Below are positions 1-8,936 of a stretch of 64,000 bases of DNA, one piece after another (within the stretch, counting starts at the first letter, position 1; each line of letters begins with the position of its first letter). The notes below the pieces were generated by a model. It did no database searches, had not been told where the DNA came from, and saw only the letters and a program-made list of their open reading frames with translations. This stretch comes from Acidimicrobiales bacterium (GTDB taxonomy: Bacteria; Actinomycetota; Acidimicrobiia; Acidimicrobiales; Aldehydirespiratoraceae): NCBI GenBank assembly GCA_022425325.1, contig JAKMFW010000015.1, positions 79,937 through 143,936 on the forward strand, in the 5' to 3' direction. The position numbers were made by a program, and so were the translations under genes.

Positions 1-2342
1 AGCGCATCGATCTCGGCATCACCGAGTCCGAGTTCGGCGCACACGTCACGGGTGTGGGCACCGAGTCCCGGTGCGGGCCGGATATCCGCAACCGGCATGC
101 CGGTCGCATGGAACCCTGGCCCCTCGAAGGTCATGCCGCCGATCGGTGGTTGATCGAGTTCGACGATGAAACCGCGGGCCCGGTAGTGGGGGTCGCCGTA
201 CTGTCCGGCGGAGTTGTGCATCGGCCCCGCCGGCACCCAGCGAGCGAGACAGGCCTCGACGACCTCGGCGACGGTGTGTTGACGTGTCCAGGCCTCGACC
301 AACGCGTCGATTTCGCCCTCGCGAGCCTGCCGGCCAGTGAGCACGGCGAGTTCGTCGGTCATCGCCCAGTCGGGCGAGCCCATCACCTCAGCGAAGGCCC
401 GCCACTCGGCGTCGGTACGGGTGCAGATCGCGACCCACGAATCGTCCTCCTTGCAGGGGAAGAGTCCCCAGGGGGTGCCTCGATCGGAATGGTTTCCCCG
501 TGGCTGCACCGAGCCCGGTTCGAGGGACTCCTTCGCCAGCAGATCGGCCATCACGTTGACGACCTGCTCGACCTGACACACCTCGACATGGAACCCGGAA
601 TCGCCGTGGAGGCGACGGCCGAGTACACCGGCGAGGGCGGTGACCGCACCGGTACGTCCGGCGAAGTGGTCCGGGAAGATCGACATCGATCCGGCCGGCT
701 CAGGGGTCGCCTCGTAGTTCCACAGGTGCGTCATGCCCCCAGTGACCTGGGTGTTGGGGCCGTAGCCCGACCAGGCTGCCCACGGCCCTCGGCTGCCCAT
801 CAACTGGCTCGACATCATCACGAGGCCGTCGTTCTCCGCCGACAGGTCGCCGTAGCCGATGCCCATCTGCTCCATGATCCCGGTCGAATTGTTCTCGATG
901 GCGATGTCGCTGACGGCGGCCATGCGCTTGAGCAGGGCGCGACCCTCGGGGTGCTTGGCGTCGACGCCCAGGCTCCGCTTGCTTCGACTCGACGATGCGA
1001 ACGACGGCGACATCTCACCGCCGAGCACCGTGCGGATGAAGTCGGGATACGTCCGTGACTCGATCTTCACGACGTCGGCCCCGTACTCGGCGAGCATGCG
1101 ACCGCACTCGACCCCGACGCCGCCATGACCGAAGTCCATGACCCGGATCCCGGCGAGCGGTGCGTCGTCACCGGTGAGCGGTGCGGTGGGGGCCGGGCGT
1201 GGTTCGCCGAGCGCGGCGAACACCTCGTCGGTGTGCTCACCGAGTGCGGGGGGCGGGCCGACCGGACCGACGCGTTCGCCATCGATCTCGAAGAAACCGG
1301 ACGCCAGCATCATGGTGCCGGCGTCGGTCTCGACATGGTCGAAGCTGCCCCGGGCCTCGAAGTGCGGGTTCACCAGCACATCGTCGGGCTTGAGGATCGG
1401 CGTGCAGACGATGCCGCGGTTCTGGCATTCCCCGGCCACCTCGAGCATGGTCATCGTCGAGAACAGTTCGGTGTAGAGGGGGTTGAGCACGGCGTCGGCG
1501 ATGCCGAAACGGCCCATGAACGTCTCGTACTCGGGGTCTTGCAGATAGTCCGGCTCGCCGAGCCAGGCCCGCATCGCTTTCCAGTGGCGTTCGGCGATAA
1601 TCACGAGCCGGACGTACCCGTCCTTGCACGGCAGGATCGTATAGACGGGCCCCGGACCAATGCGGCTGTCGAGGCTCGGCATGCCTGCATCGAGCGACCG
1701 CGTCCAGTTCGACAGCGACCAGTCGGCGATCTGGGCGGCTGCCTCGTTCACCGACAAGTCGATGACCTGCCCGGCGCCGGTGGTGTGTTGTTGGACCAGC
1801 GCACACTCGATGGCGAAGACGGCGTGCATCGATGCGGTGTCGTCGGCGATGTTGCCCGGCGGCAGCAGGGGTTCGCGTTCGGGCACCCCTGCCTTGAAGG
1901 CCATGCCGGCGGTGGCGTCGATCACGGCGCACGGCACGTCTCGGCCTGCGTAGGGGCCGGTTCGCCCGTAGGCGGTGATCGAGCAGACGATCAGATGAGG
2001 ATGGCGGCGGGCGAGGTCGTCGGCATCGAGACCGCTGTCGGCCCACGAGCCGGGCTCGGCGGAGTCGATCACGACATCACTGCAGGCCAGCAATTCGTGG
2101 AGGCGTTCTCGATCCGGGTCCTTGCTGAGATCGAGTTCGACACCCTTCTTCCCGGCGTTGCGGAACGTGAAGAAGAGGGACTGGTCGCCGACGACCGGCA
2201 ACATCGATCGGGCGGGTGACCCGCCGGGGGGTTCGACTCGCAGCACCTCGGCACCGAGGTCGGCGAGGAGGCGCCCGGTGAGTTCGCCTCGCTCGAGGGT
2301 GAGGTCGACGATGCGGATTCCGTGAAGCGGGCGACGAGGCAT
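1..2342 (-). CDS. Tandem-domain CaiB/BaiF (class III) CoA transferase, C-terminus cut by window edge
   Basis: The minus frame stays open from ATG 2342 to base 1 (780 codons, no stop), so the C-terminus lies outside the window. Two class III CoA-transferase units follow each other. Unit 1 (about 1-380) opens with IRIVDLT and LGAEVLRVEPPGG. Unit 2 (about 395-780) reopens with IRVMDFGHGG and YGADVVKIES. The catalytic-Asp region is visible in both, as GNIADDTASMHA (Asp167/168) and FPDHFAGRTGA (Asp558), so both halves could be active. The family moves CoA between carboxylic acids via an aspartyl-CoA thioester; the substrate cannot be read here, though neighbouring acyl-CoA genes suggest lipid or steroid acids. 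A -10 box TACGAT (2349-2354) sits 6 nt before the ATG, which supports this start and a leaderless message. Confidence 0.9.
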   Translation of the reverse strand, partial: MPRRPLHGIRIVDLTLERGELTGRLLADLGAEVLRVEPPGGSPARSMLPVVGDQSLFFTFRNAGKKGVELDLSKDPDRERLHELLACSDVVIDSAEPGSWADSGLDADDLARRHPHLIVCSITAYGRTGPYAGRDVPCAVIDATAGMAFKAGVPEREPLLPPGNIADDTASMHAVFAIECALVQQHTTGAGQVIDLSVNEAAAQIADWSLSNWTRSLDAGMPSLDSRIGPGPVYTILPCKDGYVRLVIIAERHWKAMRAWLGEPDYLQDPEYETFMGRFGIADAVLNPLYTELFSTMTMLEVAGECQNRGIVCTPILKPDDVLVNPHFEARGSFDHVETDAGTMMLASGFFEIDGERVGPVGPPPALGEHTDEVFAALGEPRPAPTAPLTGDDAPLAGIRVMDFGHGGVGVECGRMLAEYGADVVKIESRTYPDFIRTVLGGEMSPSFASSSRSKRSLGVDAKHPEGRALLKRMAAVSDIAIENNSTGIMEQMGIGYGDLSAENDGLVMMSSQLMGSRGPWAAWSGYGPNTQVTGGMTHLWNYEATPEPAGSMSIFPDHFAGRTGAVTALAGVLGRRLHGDSGFHVEVCQVEQVVNVMADLLAKESLEPGSVQPRGNHSDRGTPWGLFPCKEDDSWVAICTRTDAEWRAFAEVMGSPDWAMTDELAVLTGRQAREGEIDALVEAWTRQHTVAEVVEACLARWVPAGPMHNSAGQYGDPHYRARGFIVELDQPPIGGMTFEGPGFHATGMPVADIRPAPGLGAHTRDVCAELGLGDAEIDA

Positions 2343-2442
2343 GGGCGGATCGTAGAGCGGGTACGCACCGGTCGTCAGATGAGCGGCCGCAGGTTTGTCG
2401 CCCACGATGTCGTTACCCGGCCCTACCTGGGAAGCTTGGCCG

Positions 2443-3267
2443 GTGTCCGATCCGTACCCACCGATCCCCCACGAACGGGTCCGCTTCGAGGTCATGCGCA
2501 TGTGGTGGCGCGACCTCCTGTTCATTCACTACCCCTACGCGCCCGAGGTCGTCCAAGCACTCCTTCCCGACGACCTCACGATCGACACCTGGCCTGATGC
2601 CGACGGGATCCAACGGGCGTGGGTCGCCCTCGTTCCCTTCGAGATGGTGGTCGGCACGCCCGGTGGACTGCGGCTGCCGCTCATCGGTACGTTTCCCGAA
2701 ACCAACGTGCGTACCTACGTCCGGGGGCCCGATGGCACGCCGGGAGTCTGGTTCTGTTCGCTCGAAGCAGGAGGGTTGCTCGCCTCGTTGACGGCACGCG
2801 CCGCATACGGGCTTCCCTACTTCTGGGCGGACATGTCGATCGATGCCGGGCGCCGGGCGACCGACGGCGTGTGGCGTTACGACTCCACCCGCCGGTGGCC
2901 CCGCCGCCGCACGACCGACGGAGCGCTGCCGTCCCATCACAGCGTCGTCCGTATCGGGACACCCATCGCCGATGGCGACGTCTCGGACTTCGAACGCTTC
3001 CTCACGTCACGCTGGGGGCTCTATTCCCGTTTCCCGAGCATGGACGCAGCGCGCGCGTTCTCCGTCTATGCCCCTGTCGATCACGGATGCTGGCCGCTTT
3101 TTCGCGGCGAACTTCTCGAACTTGACGACGAACTCCTCGATGCTGCCGGACTGCCCGAGCCGACCGGTGATCCGGTCGTGCACTGGACGCCGGGGACCGA
3201 AGTCCGTATCGGTCGGCCTCGGCGGGCGAGCCGTGCCGGAATCCGTCAGCCGAGCTCGGTGCCGTAG
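2443..3267 (+). CDS. DUF2071 (YqjF-like) protein
   Basis: A 274-residue protein with DUF2071 hallmarks: WWRDLLFIHYPYAPEVVQALLP near the N-terminus, FPETNVRTYV, GVWFCSLEAG, and AAYGLPYFWADM in the middle. DUF2071 proteins share the fold of acetoacetate decarboxylase; no reaction is established for most. GTG 2443 was chosen because family similarity begins just after it (SDPYPPIPHERVRFE). An ATG at 2395 would add 16 residues unlike the family. The 3' end overlaps the convergent thiolase gene by 22 bases. Identity as DUF2071 is firm; function is unknown. Confidence 0.85.
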   Translation: MSDPYPPIPHERVRFEVMRMWWRDLLFIHYPYAPEVVQALLPDDLTIDTWPDADGIQRAWVALVPFEMVVGTPGGLRLPLIGTFPETNVRTYVRGPDGTPGVWFCSLEAGGLLASLTARAAYGLPYFWADMSIDAGRRATDGVWRYDSTRRWPRRRTTDGALPSHHSVVRIGTPIADGDVSDFERFLTSRWGLYSRFPSMDAARAFSVYAPVDHGCWPLFRGELLELDDELLDAAGLPEPTGDPVVHWTPGTEVRIGRPRRASRAGIRQPSSVP

Positions 3268-4439
3268 ATCCCGACGAAACTCACCATCTCCCCGGGATAC
3301 CCGCCGAGGTTGTGCACCAGGCCGAGCTTGCGACCGTGGTCGGCGATGCGCCGTTCCTCGGGCGCTTCACCGCGCAGCTGGAGCCAGATCTCGTAGAGCA
3401 TGCGCAGCCCCGATGCCCCGACCGGATGACCGAACGCCTTCAGGCCACCGTCGCTGTTGACCGGCAGGCGGCCGTCGAGACGGAACGCACCGTCGAGGAC
3501 GTCGCGCCAGGCCTGGCCGGGGTCGGAGAACCCAAGGTCCTCCATCAACACGAGTTCGGTCGGCGTGAAGCAGTCGTGGACTTCGGCAACGGCGATCTCG
3601 TCACGCGGTGACGTGACGCCGGCCTGGGCGTACGCGTCGTCGGCCGCCCACTTGCACTCGGGCAGGGTCGTGTAGTCGTAGTCGGGGTCGAGCGAACCGG
3701 CACCGGTGCCGGCCACAAACGACAGCGCCTTCACGTAGAGGGCATTCTCGGTGTACTTGTGGGCGTCCTCGGCCCGGCACATGATCACCGCTGCGGCACC
3801 ATCGGCGACGCCTGCGCAGTCGAAGACGGAAAGGCGTCCGGCGACTGCGGCCATCTGACAGATCTGCTCGGCGCTGGTCTCCCGGCGGAACTGGGCCAAC
3901 GGATTGCGGGCCCCGTTGAAGTGGTTCTTTTCGGCGATCGTGGCGACCGAGTAGCGAATCTCGTCCTCGTCGATGCCGTACTTCTCGGCGTACGCCGGAA
4001 GGATCAGGCTGAACATGCCGGCTGCCGTGAGTGTTCGCTGGGTGCCGTCGGTCGGGATCGGGAAGGCGTTGAGGCCTTGGTAGCCGCCGTCCTTGACCTT
4101 CTCCGCGCCGAGCGCCATCACGACGTCGTAGGCGCCGGACGCCACGGCGTAGGCCGCCGCACGCATCGCCTCGGAGCCGGTCGTGCAGTAGTTCTCGACA
4201 CGGGTGATCGGCTTGCCGTGAATCTTCAGCGGGCCGCCCATGGCGAGCCCCGAGGCTGCGGACTGCGAGGTGCCGAACCAGAACGCGTCGATGTCGTCCT
4301 GGTGGATGCCCGCAGAGGCATAGGTGAGCTGGGCTGCGTCGATGATCAGATCGTCGAGCGACTTGTCCCAGTGCTCGGTGAAGGGCGTGCAGCCCATGCC
4401 GATGATCGCGACCTGGTCCTTGATGCCGTGCGAACCCAT
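3246..4439 (-). CDS. SCP2/lipid-transfer-type thiolase (acetyl-CoA acetyltransferase family)
   Basis: A 397-residue thiolase of the SCP-x/lipid-transfer class. The nucleophile is Cys85 in VENYCTTGSEAM. Further active-site elements are HDCFTPTEL (His288, Cys290) and GGLKAFGHPVGASG (His338), so the canonical set is complete. Members cleave 3-ketoacyl-CoA or act as retro-aldol partners with OB-fold proteins in side-chain degradation of sterols and similar acids. The start codon overlaps the stop of the upstream HMG-CoA-synthase-like/OB-fold gene (TAATG), so the two are translationally coupled and probably work as a complex. The substrate is not evident. Confidence 0.9.
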   Translation of the reverse strand: MGSHGIKDQVAIIGMGCTPFTEHWDKSLDDLIIDAAQLTYASAGIHQDDIDAFWFGTSQSAASGLAMGGPLKIHGKPITRVENYCTTGSEAMRAAAYAVASGAYDVVMALGAEKVKDGGYQGLNAFPIPTDGTQRTLTAAGMFSLILPAYAEKYGIDEDEIRYSVATIAEKNHFNGARNPLAQFRRETSAEQICQMAAVAGRLSVFDCAGVADGAAAVIMCRAEDAHKYTENALYVKALSFVAGTGAGSLDPDYDYTTLPECKWAADDAYAQAGVTSPRDEIAVAEVHDCFTPTELVLMEDLGFSDPGQAWRDVLDGAFRLDGRLPVNSDGGLKAFGHPVGASGLRMLYEIWLQLRGEAPEERRIADHGRKLGLVHNLGGYPGEMVSFVGIYGTELG

Positions 4440-5848
4440 TATCGAACTCCCCTCACCGGTGCGACCTTCCAGAAGTAGTTGTGGATCTCATCGGCTGTGA
4501 ACAGGCGGCGGAACGTCGGCAGCACCCGCATACCGACCTCGATCTCGTCGGGCCCGCAGTCGGCGAGTTCGAGCGGAGCACGACCACCACCGTCGAAGTC
4601 GACGACGGCGAACACCACCGGTGGACTCGGCGAGTAGACGAGCTTGTCGATCGTGAAGCTCACGACCGTGCCGACCGTGTCGGCCATCGGCACGGGCTCC
4701 ATGTCGTCGACGGCACCGCCCTTCTCCGAGACTCGAGCAGGCGGCAGGTGGATCATCCCGGAGCTGCGGTCGCGGCTGCCGACGAAGCCGAACTTCCAGT
4801 CGTCGCGTCGATGGGCCGCCGATGCGGACGGGCGGTTCGGGAGGGGCCGGTTGGGCGGTTCGACCGAGACCATCCCCCGCCAGGACAGGAAGGTTCCGTA
4901 CGAGACCGTGGTGCCGGAAGCGATCTGGTCGGCAGTCGACATCGCCGATGCAGCGGCGGCGATGGCGTCGGTGGCGCGCAGCACGATGACCTCGACACCG
5001 TCCGCGAGGGTCATGACGGCGATGGTCTCGCCAGGTGAGGCCTGCTCAAGGGCCGAGGTGAGGACGAGGAGCGGGTGGGCCGTGCCGGTGTTGCCGACCG
5101 AGCCCGAGAGATCATCGACCATCGCTTCGTCGCGCACGCCGAGGCGCTTCGCGTTGCGGGCCACCGCACGGCCATGCGTGCCGGTGACGATCAGCTTGTC
5201 GATGTCGTCGGCGGAGAGCGACGTAGCGGCAAGGGCCTGTTCCCAAGCCTGGCTCATGAGTGGACCGTAGGTGACCTCACCGAAGCGCTCTTCCCAGGCA
5301 CGGGAGCGGTCGCCGCCGGGAAGACGCCAGCGCTCGAGGAACTCTTCTGTTGCGATACCGGCACCGAGGTATTCGGCGATCACCGGACCATCGGTGTCGT
5401 CCCCGATGAGCACCGCTGCGGCGCCGTCGCCACCGGCGGCTTCATCGGCGGAGGTGGCCAGTCCACCGCGCTGATCGGCAGCGACGACGAGCGTCGACAC
5501 GCCTGCGGTGAGCGCCGTGCGCAGGGCTCCGGCGCCGGAACGCAGTGCGCCGCCGAAGTCGAGGGCGCCGACCTCGGGACCGAGTTGCAGTGCGGCGTGG
5601 ACTGCGGTGGCGTTGGTCTTTTCGAGGTAGGCCGGGGAGGCCGTGGCGAACCAGAGTGCCTGCGGCTCGAGGTCGGTGGCAGCCAGGGCCCGCCGAGCGG
5701 CGGCGACTCCCATCGTGGTGGTGTCTTCGTCGTAGGAGGCCACCGAACGCTGGCCGCGACCGCCGCCTTTGCCGAAGAAGGCCGCGACTTCGGTGCGGTC
5801 GAGTCGGTAGTGCGGGATGTGGGTCCCGGCGGCGATGATGCCCCGCAT
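4439..5848 (-). CDS. HMG-CoA-synthase-like protein fused to OB-fold (DUF35) domain, catalytic and zinc Cys lost
   Basis: A 469-residue fusion. Residues 1-310 follow the HMG-CoA synthase/KAS III fold (LDRTEVAAFFG, TTTMGVAAARRAL, EKTNATAVHAAL, SGSVGNTGTAHPLLVL). Residues 350-465 are a DUF35 OB-fold module (DWKFGFVGSRDRSSGMIHLP, FTIDKLVYSPSPP, RRLFTADEIHNYFW). In the usual DIGxAC motif the Cys position is Leu102 (DFGGALRSGAGAL). Both CxxC pairs of the DUF35 zinc ribbon are replaced, by Asp360-Ser363 and Ser374-Gly377. The protein is therefore probably a non-catalytic or scaffold partner of the coupled thiolase downstream. An AGGAG Shine-Dalgarno lies 4 nt before the ATG. Confidence 0.85.
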   Translation of the reverse strand: MRGIIAAGTHIPHYRLDRTEVAAFFGKGGGRGQRSVASYDEDTTTMGVAAARRALAATDLEPQALWFATASPAYLEKTNATAVHAALQLGPEVGALDFGGALRSGAGALRTALTAGVSTLVVAADQRGGLATSADEAAGGDGAAAVLIGDDTDGPVIAEYLGAGIATEEFLERWRLPGGDRSRAWEERFGEVTYGPLMSQAWEQALAATSLSADDIDKLIVTGTHGRAVARNAKRLGVRDEAMVDDLSGSVGNTGTAHPLLVLTSALEQASPGETIAVMTLADGVEVIVLRATDAIAAAASAMSTADQIASGTTVSYGTFLSWRGMVSVEPPNRPLPNRPSASAAHRRDDWKFGFVGSRDRSSGMIHLPPARVSEKGGAVDDMEPVPMADTVGTVVSFTIDKLVYSPSPPVVFAVVDFDGGGRAPLELADCGPDEIEVGMRVLPTFRRLFTADEIHNYFWKVAPVRGVR

Positions 5849-5855
5849 GACGCTC

Positions 5856-5899
5856 CTGACGCGGTCTCACCGAGCCCCGCTGGCTCGGCTTCGCGTCAG
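5856..5899 (-). promoter_or_regulatory. Two-step hairpin abutting the Shine-Dalgarno of the HMGS-like gene
   Basis: On the minus strand CTGACGCG (5899-5892) pairs perfectly with CGCGTCAG (5863-5856). Inside it CCGAGCC (5888-5882) pairs with GGCTCGG (5876-5870) around a 5-nt loop. The last AG of the 3' arm is the first part of CAGGAG, the ribosome binding site of the gene starting at 5848. A -10-like TAGTCT (5906-5901) lies just upstream. A start 6-7 nt after that box would remove much of the outer 5' arm and leave the 7-bp inner stem. Confidence 0.45.
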
Positions 5900-5988
5900 C
5901 AGACTACCGGCGGCCGCCACGACCTGTTTGCGTTGGTGTCGGGCCGACGCACCACCGAGGCAACTCGAGCATCGGCCAGACTGACGTC

Positions 5989-7326
5989 ATGACCGAGCCG
6001 CGTGGTGACGAAACCGTCGAATTGCTCCAGACCTTGATCCGTAACGCCTGCGTGAACGACGGGCACGTGGCGTCGGGCCAGGAGATCCGCAACGCGGATG
6101 TTCTCACCACCTATCTCGAGGGGGCCGGCGTCGAGGTGCAGCAGTACCACGCCGCCCCGGGGCGGACGTCGCTCGTCGCCCGGATCGAGGGGACCGATCC
6201 CGACGCGCCGAGTCTGTGCCTCAACGGCCACACCGATGTCGTACCGATCAGCCCCGACGGCTGGGACGAGGATCCCTTCGGCGGCGAGGTGATCAACAAC
6301 GAGGTCTGGGGCCGCGGTGCCGTCGACATGCTCAACCTCACCGCCTCGATGGCGGTCGTCACCCGGGCGATCGCCCGATCCGGCACCCGCCTCGCGGGCG
6401 ACCTCGTCTTCTTCGCCGTCGCCGATGAAGAGGCCGGCAGCGCGTACGGGGCCCGCTGGATGGGCGAGCACCATCCCGACGTCATCACGACCGATTACCT
6501 CCTCACCGAAAACGGCGGTCTCCACGTCGGGAGCGAACAGGACCCGGCCATCACCATGGTCGTGGGCGAGAAGGGCATCGCCTGGCGTCGCCTCCGGGTG
6601 CGCGGCACGCCAGGCCACGGCTCTCGCCCGTATCGCTCCGACAATGCGGTGGTGAAGGCAGCGGCGGTCGTGCAACGGATCGCCGAGTACAACCCGTCGC
6701 CCTCGTTCCACGAGTACTGGCGACCCCAGGTCGACGCCATGGGCCTCGACCCGGAACTGCGGGCGGTGCTGCTCGACGAGGGCGCCATCGACGAGGCGCT
6801 TGCGACCCTGCCGGCCTCGGCCCCGGCCGGGAACTGGCACGCCTGCACCCACACCACGTTCTCGCCGAACGTGGTCACCAGCCAGACCAAGACGAACATC
6901 ATCCCTGATGTCGTCGACATCGATGTCGACATCCGCACCCTGCCCGGGGAGACTCATGCAGACGTCGAAGAACACCTTCGCCAGGCGCTCGGCGACATCT
7001 ACGACCAGGTCAGCGTCGAGGTCATCCTCGAAGAGCCCTCAACCCAGTCCCGGATCGACACGCCGCTGTGGGACTCGATGCAGAAAGCGGTCGCCAACCC
7101 GTTCCCCACCAGCCGCATCGCCCCGACGATCAGTGTCGGCTTCACCGACGCTCGCGTTCATCGAGACCTCGGCGCCGTGGCCTACGGGGCGGGACTGCTC
7201 AGCCCCACGCTGACCCCGGCCGAGTTCGGCTCACGCTTCCACGGCCACAATGAACGCATCGATCTCGAATCGCTCGATCTGACGACGCGCTTCTACCACG
7301 ACGTCGTCCGAGACCTCCTCGGCTAG
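5989..7326 (+). CDS. M20-family metallopeptidase (ArgE/DapE/aminoacylase type)
   Basis: A 445-residue M20 peptidase with the di-zinc site intact: GHTDVVP (His81, Asp83), GRGAVDM (bridging Asp113), DEEAGS (general base Glu147, ligand Glu148) and HGHNERI near the C-terminus (His418/His420). A lid/dimerisation domain lies between. The family hydrolyses N-acyl or peptide bonds of small substrates in the cytoplasm; the exact substrate is not readable. A CAGACT box (5977-5982) 6 nt before ATG supports a leaderless start. The last bases overlap the convergent gamma-glutamyltransferase gene by 4. Confidence 0.88.
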   Translation: MTEPRGDETVELLQTLIRNACVNDGHVASGQEIRNADVLTTYLEGAGVEVQQYHAAPGRTSLVARIEGTDPDAPSLCLNGHTDVVPISPDGWDEDPFGGEVINNEVWGRGAVDMLNLTASMAVVTRAIARSGTRLAGDLVFFAVADEEAGSAYGARWMGEHHPDVITTDYLLTENGGLHVGSEQDPAITMVVGEKGIAWRRLRVRGTPGHGSRPYRSDNAVVKAAAVVQRIAEYNPSPSFHEYWRPQVDAMGLDPELRAVLLDEGAIDEALATLPASAPAGNWHACTHTTFSPNVVTSQTKTNIIPDVVDIDVDIRTLPGETHADVEEHLRQALGDIYDQVSVEVILEEPSTQSRIDTPLWDSMQKAVANPFPTSRIAPTISVGFTDARVHRDLGAVAYGAGLLSPTLTPAEFGSRFHGHNERIDLESLDLTTRFYHDVVRDLLG

Positions 7327-8879
7327 AAGCCCGTGGCGGCGCCCGCGAGCGCCCTCGGATCCGCCGCGCCGGCCAACGAGCCGTGCTCGGTGATCTCGAT
7401 CAGATGGGCATGGCCGAACTGGGAGTGCTCGGCCGTGCCGAGTTCGTGCCCGCGGGCGGCGAGTGCATCGACGATCGCCTGAGGGACATGGTCCTCCAAC
7501 TCGACCGTGCGGCTGACGCCCGGCGCCCATGTCGAGAAGCCGGTGTCGACGGCAGGGGCGATACGCCAACGACCTCGACCGACAACCTGGCCGGCACTGC
7601 GACCGTGGCGGAGTGAGGCCGCCAACATCTGCAGGACGATCTGAGGCTGGGCGTCGCCGCCCATCGTGCCGAGCACGGTGCGCAGACGGCCGTCTGGGTG
7701 GGTGACGAGCGCCGGTGCCAGCGTGTGCGGCGGCCGCTTCCCGGGTCGGTACTCGGCGGGATGCCCGGCCTGAAGCGAGAAGCCGAGGCCTCGATCATGC
7801 AGGAAGATGCCGCTCGAACCGGCCACGAGGTGCGCGCCGAAACCACTGGCGTTGGAGTTGATGAGCGACACCCCCATGCCGTCGCCGTCGATCACGCACA
7901 GATACGTCGTGTCGCCGTCGAAGCTGGGGGTGGCGACCTCGCCGGCCCGTTCGAGATCGATCGCGGCCAGTCGATCCGCAATGCGTTCGGCATCGAGGAG
8001 ACGAACCGGGTCGGCTCCGTCGAAGAGTTCGGTCGGGCGGTCGTGCCCGGCCTGGATCGCCGCCTCGACGAGAACGTGCGCGCCGAGACCGTCGTCGTCG
8101 AACTCGATCCCGTCCGCGATCGCTGCAGACAGCAGGGTGAGGTACCCCTGACTTGTCGGTGGCACCGACCAGATCTGATGGCCAAAGGCGTCGACCTTGA
8201 TCGGCTCGACCCAGCGCGCCTGCACGGTGGCGAGGTCGGCGGGCACGAACTCGTCGGGGCCGGCTGCCAGTAGACCCTCACCGAACTCGCCCTCGTAGAA
8301 GCCGGCGCGGCCGTCACGAGCGATCGCCCGTAACGCCCGAGCCGAACCCGGCCGGGTGATGACGGCACCTGCGGGTGCTGCAGCCGGAAGATCGGCGTGC
8401 TCGACCGCAGCGACGAGGTGCAGGGTCGCGCTCAGCGTCGGGTGGACCGGGAAGCCGTTCTCGGCGAAGTGGATCGCGGTGGCGAACACGGTGTCGAGGT
8501 CGAGTCGGCCGTGACGTTCGTGGAGGGCGAGCCAGCCGTCGATCGCGCCCGGCACGGTCACCGCCCGGATGTCGTTCTTCATCGGTACGGCCGTGAGCCC
8601 CTCGGCCCGGGCGGCCTCGGGGTCGGCGCCGGACCCGGCCATGCCCGAGGCGTCCAGCGCCTCCGGCGGGCCGTCGGTGTGGTGCACGAGCGCCCAGAGA
8701 TCGCCGCCCATGCCGCACATGTTCGGGCACGTCACCGACAGCACGGCATTGGCGGCGATCGCCGCATCGACCGCCGAACCACCCGTGCGGAGCACGTCGA
8801 CGCCCGCTTCGGTCGCAAGATGGTCAATCGTGGAGACCATCGCGTTGGCGGCATGACGGGTGACGACGGGAGGCAGCAT
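7323..8879 (-). CDS. Gamma-glutamyltransferase / cephalosporin-acylase family Ntn hydrolase
   Basis: A 518-residue Ntn hydrolase. The N-terminal part has the family block GGSAVDAAIAANAVL followed by CPNMCGMGGD. The self-cleavage nucleophile is Thr324 in DGDTTYLCVIDGDG, followed by SLINSNASGFG. The small-subunit glycine region reads TMGGDAQPQIV. Such enzymes transfer or hydrolyse gamma-glutamyl groups after autocleavage into two chains. No signal peptide precedes the family block, so this one is probably cytoplasmic. ATG 8879 (MLPPVVTRH) was taken because similarity begins there. An in-frame extension to 9437 lies antisense to the DUF427 gene and is spurious. Confidence 0.88.
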   Translation of the reverse strand: MLPPVVTRHAANAMVSTIDHLATEAGVDVLRTGGSAVDAAIAANAVLSVTCPNMCGMGGDLWALVHHTDGPPEALDASGMAGSGADPEAARAEGLTAVPMKNDIRAVTVPGAIDGWLALHERHGRLDLDTVFATAIHFAENGFPVHPTLSATLHLVAAVEHADLPAAAPAGAVITRPGSARALRAIARDGRAGFYEGEFGEGLLAAGPDEFVPADLATVQARWVEPIKVDAFGHQIWSVPPTSQGYLTLLSAAIADGIEFDDDGLGAHVLVEAAIQAGHDRPTELFDGADPVRLLDAERIADRLAAIDLERAGEVATPSFDGDTTYLCVIDGDGMGVSLINSNASGFGAHLVAGSSGIFLHDRGLGFSLQAGHPAEYRPGKRPPHTLAPALVTHPDGRLRTVLGTMGGDAQPQIVLQMLAASLRHGRSAGQVVGRGRWRIAPAVDTGFSTWAPGVSRTVELEDHVPQAIVDALAARGHELGTAEHSQFGHAHLIEITEHGSLAGAADPRALAGAATGF

Positions 8880-8936
8880 GCGCCGAGCATCGCGCAGGCG
8901 TGGAATCAACCGCGTGCCGAACGTGTTCTCGTCAGC

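Noticed and set aside
54-1058. Plus-strand frame at the left edge
   Set aside because: Antisense to the CoA transferase, whose two units are intact on the minus strand.
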